Positions 17,209 to 23,639 of a stretch of 33,829 nucleotides of DNA are shown piece by piece. The notes below the pieces were generated by a model, which was given only the letters and a program-made list of their open reading frames with translations, was not told the DNA's origin and searched no databases. The position numbers were made by a program, and so were the translations under genes. Every line of letters begins with the position of its first letter. Position 1 is the stretch's first letter. The stretch comes from Clostridiales bacterium. Its GTDB lineage: Bacteria > Bacillota > Clostridia > Oscillospirales > CAG-272. The DNA is taken from the NCBI GenBank assembly GCA_012837425.1, contig DURE01000040.1, positions 79,099 to 112,927 of the forward strand. The letters run 5' to 3'.

Positions 17209-17275
17209 TTTTTGAGGATTCTTAAGGAACTTTTTAATAAAAAGTTCCTTAAGCGGGGTGCGGGGCGGGGCCCCG
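17209..17275 (+). repeat. Compound palindromic repeat, copy 2
   Basis: Same plan as copy 1 at 9759-9830: flank TTGAGGATT, a perfect 15-bp AT-cored hairpin with arms CTTAAGGAACTTTTT and 3-nt loop (17221-17253), then a GC hairpin CGGGGC-ggg-GCCCCG (17261-17275). It lies just upstream of the membrane-protein gene and downstream of the DnaJ-domain gene. The rest of the 215-nt gap (17080-17208) shows only small GC hairpins, for example at 17080-17094. Confidence 0.7.
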
Positions 17276-17294
17276 GGAAAAGTGAGGTGAGCCG

Positions 17295-17828
17295 ATGCCC
17301 GTCGGAATAAAAAAAAGCACAAAGCGCCTGACCCTGTGCGCGGTTTTGACGGCGCTCGGCGTGGTTGTGCTCTCGCTCGGCTCGCTTCTTGAGGTGCTTG
17401 ATCTGAGCGCTGCGGCCCTGGCGGGAATGCTGGTGGTTATTGTTGTGATAGAGGTCGGCGGCCCCTGGCCCTGGTTGGTATGGGCGGCAACCGGGTTTAT
17501 ATCGCTTTTACTTCCGCTCAAGACCGCGGCGGTTTTTTATCTGATTTTTGCCGGCTACTATCCGATTCTTAAGGAAAAGATAGAGAAACTCAGGAGCCGG
17601 CTTTTGCGGTGGGCAATAAAGCTTTTTTTTATGAACGCCGCGCTGACACTTGTCATTCTTGTCACAAGATACGTCCTGACCCTGCCCGACGCGGCGCTTG
17701 ACTGGACATGGCTGTTATACCTGCTTGGCAATATTGCCTTTGTGCTGTTTGACATCGCGATGACAAGGCTGATTACGCTCTATCTTTTAAGGTGGCGAAG
17801 GAAGCTGGGTATTAAAGGGCTTAAATAA
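17295..17828 (+). CDS. Conserved polytopic membrane protein, possible ECF S-component-like
   Basis: A 177-residue protein with five to six hydrophobic segments and a positively charged C-terminus. It has LGSLLEVLDLSAAALAGMLV and FYLIFAGYYPILKEKIEKL, blocks I associate with a conserved clostridial membrane protein of unknown function. Size, segment number and the N-terminal TKRLTLCAVLTALG pattern resemble substrate-binding S components of ECF vitamin transporters, but no ECF ATPase lies nearby, so that is a weak suggestion. The ATG at 17295 is preceded by GAGGTGA with 4 nt spacing. The gene ends at a shared two-way terminator. Confidence 0.7.
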   Translation: MPVGIKKSTKRLTLCAVLTALGVVVLSLGSLLEVLDLSAAALAGMLVVIVVIEVGGPWPWLVWAATGFISLLLPLKTAAVFYLIFAGYYPILKEKIEKLRSRLLRWAIKLFFMNAALTLVILVTRYVLTLPDAALDWTWLLYLLGNIAFVLFDIAMTRLITLYLLRWRRKLGIKGLK

Positions 17829-17832
17829 AATC

Positions 17833-17868
17833 ACCCCGCCCCGAACTCAGTCAAGTCCGGGGCGGGGT
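17833..17868. terminator. Bidirectional terminator between the membrane protein and SH3 lipoprotein genes
   Basis: A stem of CCCCGCCCCG pairing with CGGGGCGGGG, one A-C mismatch, then ACT/AGT and a 6-nt loop. T-rich tails occur on both strands (TTGTTCT and TGATTTTATTT). Confidence 0.85.
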
Positions 17869-17883
17869 TGTTCTGCGGCCGCG

Positions 17884-18537
17884 TCACGGCGCTGTTGTAG
17901 AGACGCAGGTGTTATGTATATAATACTGGTTGCTGTTGTAGAGCACCTTACTCCACTCGGCGTTCTTGCCAATGCGGGTCAGCGACGCTCCCTTGTTCAG
18001 GTTGGCGGTTATCTCGGTGGCGGTTGAGGGGCCGCGGCGCAGGTTTGCCGTATCGACGACGATATATACCGTATCGTTGAGCGCCTCAAAGTCGTTGCCC
18101 GAGATATTGTCGAAGGTGACATAATAGGCCGAAATATAGCATTCCTGGTCGGCATAGATAATCCTGTACCAGTTTTCGCTGGTGCCGACGCACCTGATGT
18201 CATCGCCGTAATGGAGCGTGGCTATAATATTGCCGGTGGTCGAGGGTGCGCTCCTCACATTAACGTTCTCGCCGGTCACATACACGGTCTGGTCAACCGG
18301 GGTGAAGGATATTGAGGAAGGGTCCTGGGTGTCGGGCGTGGTGGTGGACTCGGGCGGTTCTGTGGCTGGCGGCTCGGTTGAGGTATCCTGCTCGGTTGTC
18401 GATTCGGGCGCTGTCGTGGTTTCTATTGTATATGATGTGTCCTCGGGGGTTGTTTCGTCATCGCCGTCCCCGGTATTGCAGGACGCAAGCGGGATAACAA
18501 CAAAAAGCGCTAAGGCCAACACGGCAAGCTTCCTCAT
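17884..18537 (-). CDS. Lipoprotein with two bacterial SH3 domains
   Basis: A 217-residue exported lipoprotein. The signal peptide MRKLAVLALALFVVIPLASC ends at lipobox Cys20. Residues 21-75 are a Thr/Pro/Glu linker. Two SH3b domains follow: about 84-142 with VYVTGENVNVRSAPSTTGNI and WYRIIYADQECYISAYYV, and about 152-213 with VYIVVDTANLRRGPSTATEI and WSKVLYNSNQYYIHNTCV. Such domains usually bind cell-wall peptides, so it is probably a wall-associated surface protein; no catalytic domain is present. The ATG has AGGAG about 8 nt upstream. It is a single-gene unit with its own consensus promoter and a shared terminator. Confidence 0.88.
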   Translation of the reverse strand: MRKLAVLALALFVVIPLASCNTGDGDDETTPEDTSYTIETTTAPESTTEQDTSTEPPATEPPESTTTPDTQDPSSISFTPVDQTVYVTGENVNVRSAPSTTGNIIATLHYGDDIRCVGTSENWYRIIYADQECYISAYYVTFDNISGNDFEALNDTVYIVVDTANLRRGPSTATEITANLNKGASLTRIGKNAEWSKVLYNSNQYYIHNTCVSTTAP

Positions 18538-18587
18538 TTTTCAGGTCTCCTTTGTTTTTATCGGTTGTTCTTTATTCCTTTTGAAAA

Positions 18588-18616
18588 ATTATACCATACG
18601 CCGCCGCGGCTGTCAA
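18588..18616 (-). promoter_or_regulatory. Consensus sigma-A promoter for the SH3 lipoprotein
   Basis: Minus strand: TTGACA, 17-bp spacer, TATAAT, a perfect match to consensus. It lies 50 nt before the start codon. Confidence 0.88.
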
Positions 18617-18659
18617 GGCACAAAAGGTCGGATTTTGCTAAAATAAAGAGGTCACGAAA

Positions 18660-18810
18660 AATAAATTTTCGCGCTGAGTGCAGGCTGTGTTTTTTGCCAA
18701 AGACAGCACTCGGGGCTACCCCTTGGGCGGCATGAAGAGCGGTAGGCTGCCCTGTTCAGAATTCGTGCTCTTGTGTCAATCCCGGAGAAGTATTTTGTGC
18801 TTCCGAACGC
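18660..18810 (+). other. Unassigned segment rich in potential stem-loops
   Basis: No convincing gene lies between the SH3 promoter and the Tad promoter. This part can form several stems in a row: GAGTG..CACTC enclosing CTGT..ACAG (about 18676-18713), GGGGCTACCCC, GGGCGGC paired with GCTGCCC (about 18725-18758), and CGGA..TCCG around an AT loop (about 18783-18805). An extended -10-like TGCTAAAAT lies at 18635-18643 but lacks a -35. I do not recognise an RNA family; a small RNA or a leader of unknown class is possible. Confidence 0.3.
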
Positions 18811-18827
18811 AAAAAACGTCATATTTC

Positions 18828-18849
18828 GAAAATTTTTTAAAAAATTTTC
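18828..18849. promoter_or_regulatory. Perfect 22-bp A/T palindrome upstream of the Tad promoter
   Basis: A G-A4-T6-A6-T4-C palindrome ending 10 bp before the -35 of the Tad operon promoter. Phased A- and T-tracts here fit an UP element or intrinsic bend; a protein operator is an alternative. Confidence 0.5.
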
Positions 18850-18859
18850 CAAAAAACTA

Positions 18860-18888
18860 TTGACAAACCCAAAATTATGTGTTAAAAT
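18860..18888 (+). promoter_or_regulatory. Sigma-A promoter of the Tad pilus operon
   Basis: TTGACA, 17-bp spacer and TAAAAT, with TG one base before the -10 (extended -10). The predicted start near 18895 leaves about 50 nt before the first riboswitch and about 580 nt before the first gene. Confidence 0.85.
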
Positions 18889-18941
18889 CTGGTCAACTAT
18901 ACGGTGTGAATAAAAATTCACCTTTATTCAATAGAAAATAT

Positions 18942-19043
18942 CCTCCCGATAATGGCAAACCTGCCGAAAGGCAGCGACGCAAAGCTACAGGGCCTTCGGC
19001 AACGCATTAGGCGTTGCATATGGCAGCCAGCTACCGAACGAGG
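18942..19043 (+). ncRNA. Cyclic-di-GMP class I (GEMM-I) riboswitch aptamer 1
   Basis: Shows the GEMM-I core: GATAATGGCAAACC, the GAAA tetraloop hairpin CTGCC-GAAA-GGCAG, then GACGCAAAGCTA with the conserved CGCAAAGC, and a second helix closed by AACGC/GCGTT, ending GGCAGCCAGCTACCG. Helix P1 can be closed by CCTC (18942-18945) and GAGG (19040-19043), with a CG/CG step near the core. It lies in the leader of the Tad operon, is followed by its own terminator-like hairpin and, 173 nt later, by a second aptamer. The between-unit stretch 19044-19106 folds into GCCTGC/GCAGGC enclosing CCCCGCG-caa-CGCGGGG. Confidence 0.93.
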
Positions 19044-19106
19044 CACGAAGAAAGGGCCTGCAGACCGCCCCGCGCAACGCGGGGGCCGGAGGCAGGCATC
19101 CCTGTC

Positions 19107-19150
19107 AGACCGTGTTCCATTATCGTGGGATGCGGTCTATATTTGTATTT
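19107..19150 (+). terminator. Terminator hairpin of riboswitch unit 1
   Basis: AGACCGTGTTCC pairs with GGGATGCGGTCT (12 positions, three of them G-U) around an 8-nt loop, followed by ATATTTGTATTT. Weaker tail than a classic T-run. The 5' arm at 19111-19118 can instead pair with GAGGCACG (19040-19047), the 3' strand of aptamer helix P1. Confidence 0.65.
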
Positions 19151-19216
19151 GCTGAAATTAAGCTGCCCGGCTTGGCCCTGGCGGGCTGGGGCTTAATATA
19201 TTACAAATAGAATAAT

Positions 19217-19339
19217 CCTCCCGATAATGGCAAACCTGCCGAAAGGCAGCGACGCAAAGCTATAGGGCCTTCGTCAACGCTTATATTTATGCAAGTCTAT
19301 GCAAGGCGTTGCTCATGGCAGCCTGGCCGCCGAAAGAGG
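19217..19339 (+). ncRNA. Cyclic-di-GMP class I (GEMM-I) riboswitch aptamer 2
   Basis: The first 49 nt of the core (from CCTCCCGATAATGG to GACGCAAAGCTA) are nearly identical to aptamer 1. The second helix is longer: CAACGC pairs with GCGTTG around an AT-rich hairpin. The 3' side reads GGCAGCCTGGCCGCCG, and P1 closes with CCTC (19217-19220) and GAGG (19336-19339). An open reading frame that appears to begin at 19309 starts inside this aptamer and is not the true gene start. High similarity in the core with divergence in the helix P2 arm and linker points to an old tandem duplication. Confidence 0.93.
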
Positions 19340-19402
19340 TACGGAAATATGGACATGTAGTTTGCCCTGATACCTGCGGGGCGGTGTACCTGTCTTTGTG
19401 CG

Positions 19403-19443
19403 AGCCGTATTCCATTATCGAGTGGGATGCGGTTATTCTTTTT
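19403..19443 (+). terminator. Terminator hairpin of riboswitch unit 2
   Basis: CCGTATTCC pairs with GGGATGCGG around a 10-nt loop, with TTATTCTTTTT directly after the stem. The TTCCATTATCG and GGGATGCGG pieces are shared with the unit 1 hairpin. The 5' arm (19405-19413) can alternatively pair with GAGGTACGG (19336-19344). It ends about 30 nt before the prepilin peptidase start. Confidence 0.8.
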
Positions 19444-19473
19444 GGAGACAGAGCAAAGGAGGTGAATGAAGAG

Positions 19474-20100
19474 GTGGTCGCGCTGATGATTGCCTGCGGC
19501 GCCGCTGCCGGTCTTGCCGCACTGCCGCTCACAAAGAAGCTGATTTCGGAAAGATGTGAGACAGTGCCCGGTCATGCGGTGCTCTCGCACAGGCTTGCGC
19601 CGTATTTTTGGTGCCTGTTTTGCGCCGCCTGGTTTGTCCTGATTTATTATGCCGGCGGCGGAGTGCTTGAGCGTGCTGAATACATAACTGTGTTCCTTAT
19701 CTGCCTCATTATCGGGGCCGTGGATCTGGTTATCAAAAAAATCCCCAACTCTATGATTTTAGCTCTGATAACTAGCAAAATTATCTTTTTGAGCCTGCGG
19801 TTTGATATTGAGGAAATCAGGCGGAGCCTGTGGGGCTTTTTGGCGGCGGCAGTCATTTTTGCGATACCGACGTTCTTTAAAATCAGTGTGGGAGCCGGAG
19901 ATATGAAGCTTGCAGCCGTAGCCGGCTTTTATCTCGGAGTGGGCGGATTTCTGCAGGCCATGGTTATTATGGCCGCTCTTATGTCAATTTACGGCATATG
20001 CATTCTGATAAGAAGAGTCGGAAACCTCAGAACCAAAACAGCGATGGGGCCGTATCTGGCTATCGGCCTCATCCTGTCGCTAATTTTTCCGTTGATATGA
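19474..20100 (+). CDS. tadV: Prepilin peptidase, A24 family (TadV/CpaA)
   Basis: A membrane aspartyl protease that removes the leader of Flp-type prepilins. From GTG at 19474 it has 208 residues with about six hydrophobic segments. The two catalytic Asp motifs of A24 peptidases are present: GAVDLVIKKIPN and GAGDMKLAA. A perfect AAGGAGGTGA (19456-19465) lies just upstream; GTG at 19462, GTG at 19474 and ATG at 19486 are the possible in-frame starts, and 19474 gives the best spacing. The frame extends upstream into riboswitch 2 by chance. It lacks the N-terminal methylase domain of type IV pilus PilD, as expected for TadV. First gene of the Tad operon, directly behind the second riboswitch terminator. 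Confidence 0.88.
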   Translation: MVALMIACGAAAGLAALPLTKKLISERCETVPGHAVLSHRLAPYFWCLFCAAWFVLIYYAGGGVLERAEYITVFLICLIIGAVDLVIKKIPNSMILALITSKIIFLSLRFDIEEIRRSLWGFLAAAVIFAIPTFFKISVGAGDMKLAAVAGFYLGVGGFLQAMVIMAALMSIYGICILIRRVGNLRTKTAMGPYLAIGLILSLIFPLI

Positions 20101-20138
20101 AAAAAATAGTTGCGGTAAACCGCAGAAAGGACAATGGA

Positions 20139-20315
20139 ATGAAAAAGCTGATAAGATTTCTCAAAGACGAGAACGGACAGGGCATGGTCGAGTACGGCCT
20201 GATTATCGGGCTTATCGCCGTCGTGGTAATCGGAGCCCTTATCATCCTCGGGCCGAAGATTAAGGATATGTTCGAAGGCATCGGAAAAGCTCTCGAAGAA
20301 TCCGCATCATCGTAA
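20139..20315 (+). CDS. flp: Flp-type pilin subunit
   Basis: The 58-residue major pilin of the Tad pilus. A short basic and hydrophilic leader MKKLIRFLKDENG precedes the Flp processing motif QGMVEYGLI: cleavage after Gly13 leaves a mature 45-residue pilin with Glu at +5 and Tyr at +6, the G/XXXXEY rule. A hydrophobic helix (residues 20-38) and a short polar tail (EGIGKALEESASS) complete it. The ATG at 20139 has AAAGGA 8 nt upstream; upstream in-frame ATGs have none. It follows the peptidase by 38 nt, and a strong hairpin follows its stop. Confidence 0.95.
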   Translation: MKKLIRFLKDENGQGMVEYGLIIGLIAVVVIGALIILGPKIKDMFEGIGKALEESASS

Positions 20316-20349
20316 GGTGAACTAAGCCCAAAATATTTAAACAGCGAAT

Positions 20350-20380
20350 CAAGGGGGAGCACTCCCGACGCTCCCCCTTG
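20350..20380 (+). promoter_or_regulatory. Intercistronic hairpin after flp
   Basis: A perfect 11-bp stem CAAGGGGGAGC / GCTCCCCCTTG with a 9-nt loop, with no T-run after it (GGAAAAAAGAGG). It probably protects the flp 3' end or partly halts transcription, giving excess pilin over assembly proteins. Confidence 0.6.
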
Positions 20381-20400
20381 GGAAAAAAGAGGTGACAATT

Positions 20401-20808
20401 ATGAGCAGATTTATAAAAGACGAGAGAGGACAGGCGGTGGTCGAGTTCGCGCTGGTCGCGCCGGTGCTTTTGCTTATTCTCTGCGGCATAATTGATTTTG
20501 GCTGGATTTTCTCTGCGAAAATCGCCACCGACACCTGCGCCCGCGAGGGGGCGAGGTTTGCGGCCTCGTGGTCAGACTATGAGAGCGCCGAGGTTGAGAC
20601 GGCAAATAAGGTGCGGAGTGTTGCGAGCAGTATTATAAAGGACAATATCACAACGGTGGTGTCGTACTCGGACGCTGACAACCCAGCGGCGGGGGATGTC
20701 AGGGTTGAGGTGGTGAGCGAGGTAAGGTCGCTGACTATTGTGGCGCACACCCTGTTCGGCGGCCCGGTTTTCACACTTGAGTCGGCCGTGACCATGAAGG
20801 TGGGATGA
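20401..20808 (+). CDS. tadE: TadE-like minor pseudopilin
   Basis: A 135-residue pilin-like protein. It begins MSRFIKDERGQAVVEFALVA with the TadE signature (basic leader, GQAVVEFA processing region), a hydrophobic helix (about 14-34, VLLLILCGIIDFGWIF), then a soluble domain with the conserved ATDTCAREGARFAA. It would be cleaved by the prepilin peptidase and serve as a minor pilin or assembly factor. The ATG at 20401 has GAGGTGA 6 nt upstream; the upstream GTG at 20392 lies within that site. The stop is 3 nt before the TadG-like gene. Confidence 0.9.
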   Translation: MSRFIKDERGQAVVEFALVAPVLLLILCGIIDFGWIFSAKIATDTCAREGARFAASWSDYESAEVETANKVRSVASSIIKDNITTVVSYSDADNPAAGDVRVEVVSEVRSLTIVAHTLFGGPVFTLESAVTMKVG

Positions 20809-20811
20809 CCC

Positions 20812-21777
20812 ATGAGAATTAATTTTCGGAGATTTACCGCCGAAGAGGGGGCCAGCGCCGTGATTGTGGCGATAATGCTCAGTCTGCTGCTTGGCATGGC
20901 CTCGCTGACAATAGACATAGGCATGACATACACCGACGCGTCGGCTATTCAGAATGTCGCGGATGCCGTCGCCCTGTCGCTCGGGCGCTTTCTGCCAGTC
21001 GAGGACGACGAGGCAGCCATAGCCGAAATAATAGCGTTGGCCGACGAATATGCCGCAAAGAACGGCTACTTTGGTCTTCAGGCCGAGGACATAGTTCTCG
21101 GCGACCTTGTATCGGGCAGATACGGGGCGCTGACCATTAATCTCAGCAAGACCTCCCCCACTTATCTTGCAAAAATTATCGGGGTTGAGGAGATTACCTC
21201 AAGGAAATCGGCGACAATCTCGGCAGTGCCGGCCGGCTCGGTGACCGGATGTGTCCCGGTGGGCATATCGGCAAGCGCCTATGAGACCGCCATGGCAACC
21301 GGGATAACCGAGCATGTGGTTTTCAAGGCCGGCGGCGGGGGCGGGGAGAGCGGTTTTTTCGGCTATATAGTTATCGACGGCTCAAACGGCAACGCCAAGG
21401 CGCTGCTTGACACTTTCAAATACGGGCATGACGGCGAAGTCTGTGTGGGCGACACCTACCCTGTAGCAAAGGGCAATAAGGCGAGCGTCGCCAAGAAAGG
21501 GGTCAACTACCGGATGTCGCTCTGCACGCATTTCCCCGAGGACGGAGGCTGCACCTACCAGCATTATGTGGAGAACTGCCCCCGCGTTATGAGCTTTATG
21601 ATTTATGAATTCATCGACTCAACTACGGTCAAGGTGAATGGGTTTTCGGCATTTATCCTTGAGCATTCAGAAAATGAGGATGAAATTCAGGGCTCTTTTA
21701 TCAATCTCAATGTTCCCTATACCTCCTACACCTCGGACATAGACGGCGGCATTTATACATACAAGCTGACAGGATAG
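20812..21777 (+). CDS. TadG-like pilus assembly protein
   Basis: A 321-residue Tad-domain protein. The N-terminus EEGASAVIVAIMLSLLLGMA with DIGMTYTDASAIQNVADAVAL is the Tad/TadE-G helix that enters the membrane. The extracellular part includes VPVGISASAYETA, GFFGYIVIDGSNGNAKALLD and four clustered Cys around CTHFPEDGGCTYQHYVENC with NCPRVMSFMIYEF, ending in a beta-rich domain with VNGFSAFILEH. This C-terminal plan is the one used by clostridial TadG-like proteins instead of the long von Willebrand region of proteobacterial TadG. Its role is as a pilus-associated or anchoring protein; detail is unknown. It follows tadE by 3 nt. Confidence 0.85.
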   Translation: MRINFRRFTAEEGASAVIVAIMLSLLLGMASLTIDIGMTYTDASAIQNVADAVALSLGRFLPVEDDEAAIAEIIALADEYAAKNGYFGLQAEDIVLGDLVSGRYGALTINLSKTSPTYLAKIIGVEEITSRKSATISAVPAGSVTGCVPVGISASAYETAMATGITEHVVFKAGGGGGESGFFGYIVIDGSNGNAKALLDTFKYGHDGEVCVGDTYPVAKGNKASVAKKGVNYRMSLCTHFPEDGGCTYQHYVENCPRVMSFMIYEFIDSTTVKVNGFSAFILEHSENEDEIQGSFINLNVPYTSYTSDIDGGIYTYKLTG

Positions 21778-21788
21778 GTACCTATAAA

Positions 21789-22484
21789 GTGAAAAAAATT
21801 TATCTTCTGGCTACAGTGGCGGCAATCCTTACCGGTTGCGCGGTTTTTCTGTTTATAACCCAGCTACAGACCAGCGCCGAGCAGGCGGCGGCATATGAGA
21901 CCGAGCTTGTGGTGGTGGCGGCGATAAATATCCCCGAGAACACAAAGCTGACCCCCGCAATGCTGAAATTTGCCGAAATCCCCAAGGGAACCGCTCCTGA
22001 AAATGTGGTTACTGATATTGAGACAATTGTGGGAAAGACGACAAAATATCCGCTGCAAACAGGCGAGCAGCTCTTTTTGGGCAAGGTGGCCGAAATCGGC
22101 GACCTGTCAAATGACCGGCTCTCCGACCGGATTAAAGAGGGATACCGGGCATTTACGATATATGTCAACGAGGTTTCAGGGCTTGCCGGGTATCTGAGAA
22201 CCGGGGACAGGGTGGATATTCTGGTTACAAAAACCGTCGACGGCGTCCAGACGACGTCCTATCTCTTTCAGAACATACCGATTATCGCCGTGGGGACCGC
22301 GGTGCAGTATGCCAACGAAGTAAAGGAGATAAACACGTATTCGAGTATCACGCTTGAGCTGCCGGCAGCCGACTGCCCGATGCTCAACCACAACATATCG
22401 CAGGGACTTGTAACAATTGTGCTCAGGGGATACGGCGATGAGATGATTATCGAGGCTCCTGTCTACAGCGAGGGGGAGAACTGA
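21789..22484 (+). CDS. cpaB: Flp pilus assembly protein CpaB/RcpC
   Basis: A 231-residue single-pass protein: membrane segment at residues 6-24, then an SAF (beta-clip) domain with NIPENTKLTPAMLKFAEIPK (about 48-67) and the RcpC/CpaB part with IKEGYRAFTIYVNEVSGLAG, GDRVDILVT and GLVTIVLRG. In Gram-negatives it works with the outer-membrane secretin; here there is no outer membrane, so a wall-spanning or wall-binding role is inferred. The start is GTG at 21789, 9 nt after the TadG-like stop, with only a weak AGGTA upstream. The stop overlaps the cpaE start by one base. Confidence 0.9.
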   Translation: MKKIYLLATVAAILTGCAVFLFITQLQTSAEQAAAYETELVVVAAINIPENTKLTPAMLKFAEIPKGTAPENVVTDIETIVGKTTKYPLQTGEQLFLGKVAEIGDLSNDRLSDRIKEGYRAFTIYVNEVSGLAGYLRTGDRVDILVTKTVDGVQTTSYLFQNIPIIAVGTAVQYANEVKEINTYSSITLELPAADCPMLNHNISQGLVTIVLRGYGDEMIIEAPVYSEGEN

Positions 22485-23605
22485 TGGATAAACTGAATAT
22501 TGTCGTTATCTCTGATGATATTGATATCAAAATAAAAATTAAAAACCTGATTGACGGCGACAGATTTGCCGTTTCGGGTTTTTTTGAATATGACGAGCTT
22601 ACCGCCCTCAAAATTCTCGGGCACCACCCTGACGTTGTCATCATGGTATATGAGGGCGACGGGGGCAGCGTTTTTCAGGTGGCCGAACAGGTGTACGCCG
22701 AGCTGCGGGGTGCGGCGCTGATTATGCTGGCCGAGACCGTCGACATCGACCTGCTCTCGGCGGCCATGCAGAGGGGGATAAGGCAGGTGCTGCCGCTGTC
22801 CGAAACCGCCGAGGCGCTTGGCGAGGCGATACAAAAGGCGCATTCGCTTGAGAAAAAGCGCAGTGCCGAGGGGGAGCGGTCGAGAATAAAATCACGGGTT
22901 ATCTCCTTTTTCAGCGGCAAGGGGGGAACCGGCAAGACCACGCTGGCGACAAACACCGCGGTGGCTCTTGCGGCACAGGGAAAGAAAACACTTATAATCG
23001 ACGCCGATTTGCAGTTCGGGGATGTTACGGTGCTGCTCGACCTCGACCCACAGGACACAATCTATGAGCTGGCCCGCGAGGTTGACGAGATGAATATTGA
23101 TGTCGTGAAAAGCGTGCTGACCATGCACAAGAGCGGGCTTGACGTGCTCGCGGCCCCCAAAAGTCCCGAGCTGGCCGAGTACATACACGACAGGACGCTA
23201 GAGATTATAATAAGCACGGTGCGGCCCTACTACGAATTCATCATAGTTGACCTTGCCCCGGGATTTAGCGATATTGCAATTGCGGCTATTGAAAACAGCG
23301 ATATTGTCAACCTTTGCGCCTGCGTCGATATTGTGTCGCTGAAAAATGTGAAAACCTCGCTGGGGATACTCGACGCCCTGCGCCAGAGGGAAAAAACCGA
23401 ACTGATACTTAACCGGGCTGCCTCGGGCATCATATCAAAATCCGATTTTGAAAAAATACTGTCGCTCACGCCAAAAATCTGTCTGCCCGAGGACAAGGAA
23501 GTGCTCTCGAGCATAAACAAGGGGGTTCCTTTTGTGACCGGCGCCCCGCGCTCGGCGGTGGCAAAGGCTATTGCGGCATATGTGAATACACTTTGTCAGG
23601 AGTAA
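22484..23605 (+). CDS. cpaE: CpaE/TadZ-like MinD-family ATPase
   Basis: A 373-residue protein that positions the Tad machine. Residues 1-120 form a receiver-like domain (VVISDDIDIKIKI, DVVIMVY, LIMLAETVD, GIRQVLPLSETAEAL) in which the phospho-acceptor position is not clearly conserved. The ATPase follows with a deviant Walker A GKGGTGKTT at 145-153, VALAAQGKKTLIIDADLQFG, and VDLAPGFSD for Walker B. This combination is the CpaE/TadZ hallmark. The ATG at 22484 overlaps the cpaB stop. Confidence 0.93.
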   Translation: MDKLNIVVISDDIDIKIKIKNLIDGDRFAVSGFFEYDELTALKILGHHPDVVIMVYEGDGGSVFQVAEQVYAELRGAALIMLAETVDIDLLSAAMQRGIRQVLPLSETAEALGEAIQKAHSLEKKRSAEGERSRIKSRVISFFSGKGGTGKTTLATNTAVALAAQGKKTLIIDADLQFGDVTVLLDLDPQDTIYELAREVDEMNIDVVKSVLTMHKSGLDVLAAPKSPELAEYIHDRTLEIIISTVRPYYEFIIVDLAPGFSDIAIAAIENSDIVNLCACVDIVSLKNVKTSLGILDALRQREKTELILNRAASGIISKSDFEKILSLTPKICLPEDKEVLSSINKGVPFVTGAPRSAVAKAIAAYVNTLCQE

Positions 23606-23639
23606 AAAATAAGCCGCCGGTGCGCGGCATGAGGATAAA

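Noticed and set aside
19309-19473. Upstream extension of the prepilin peptidase frame
   Set aside because: The first 55 codons lie in riboswitch 2 and its terminator, and the perfect Shine-Dalgarno lies further down at 19456-19465.
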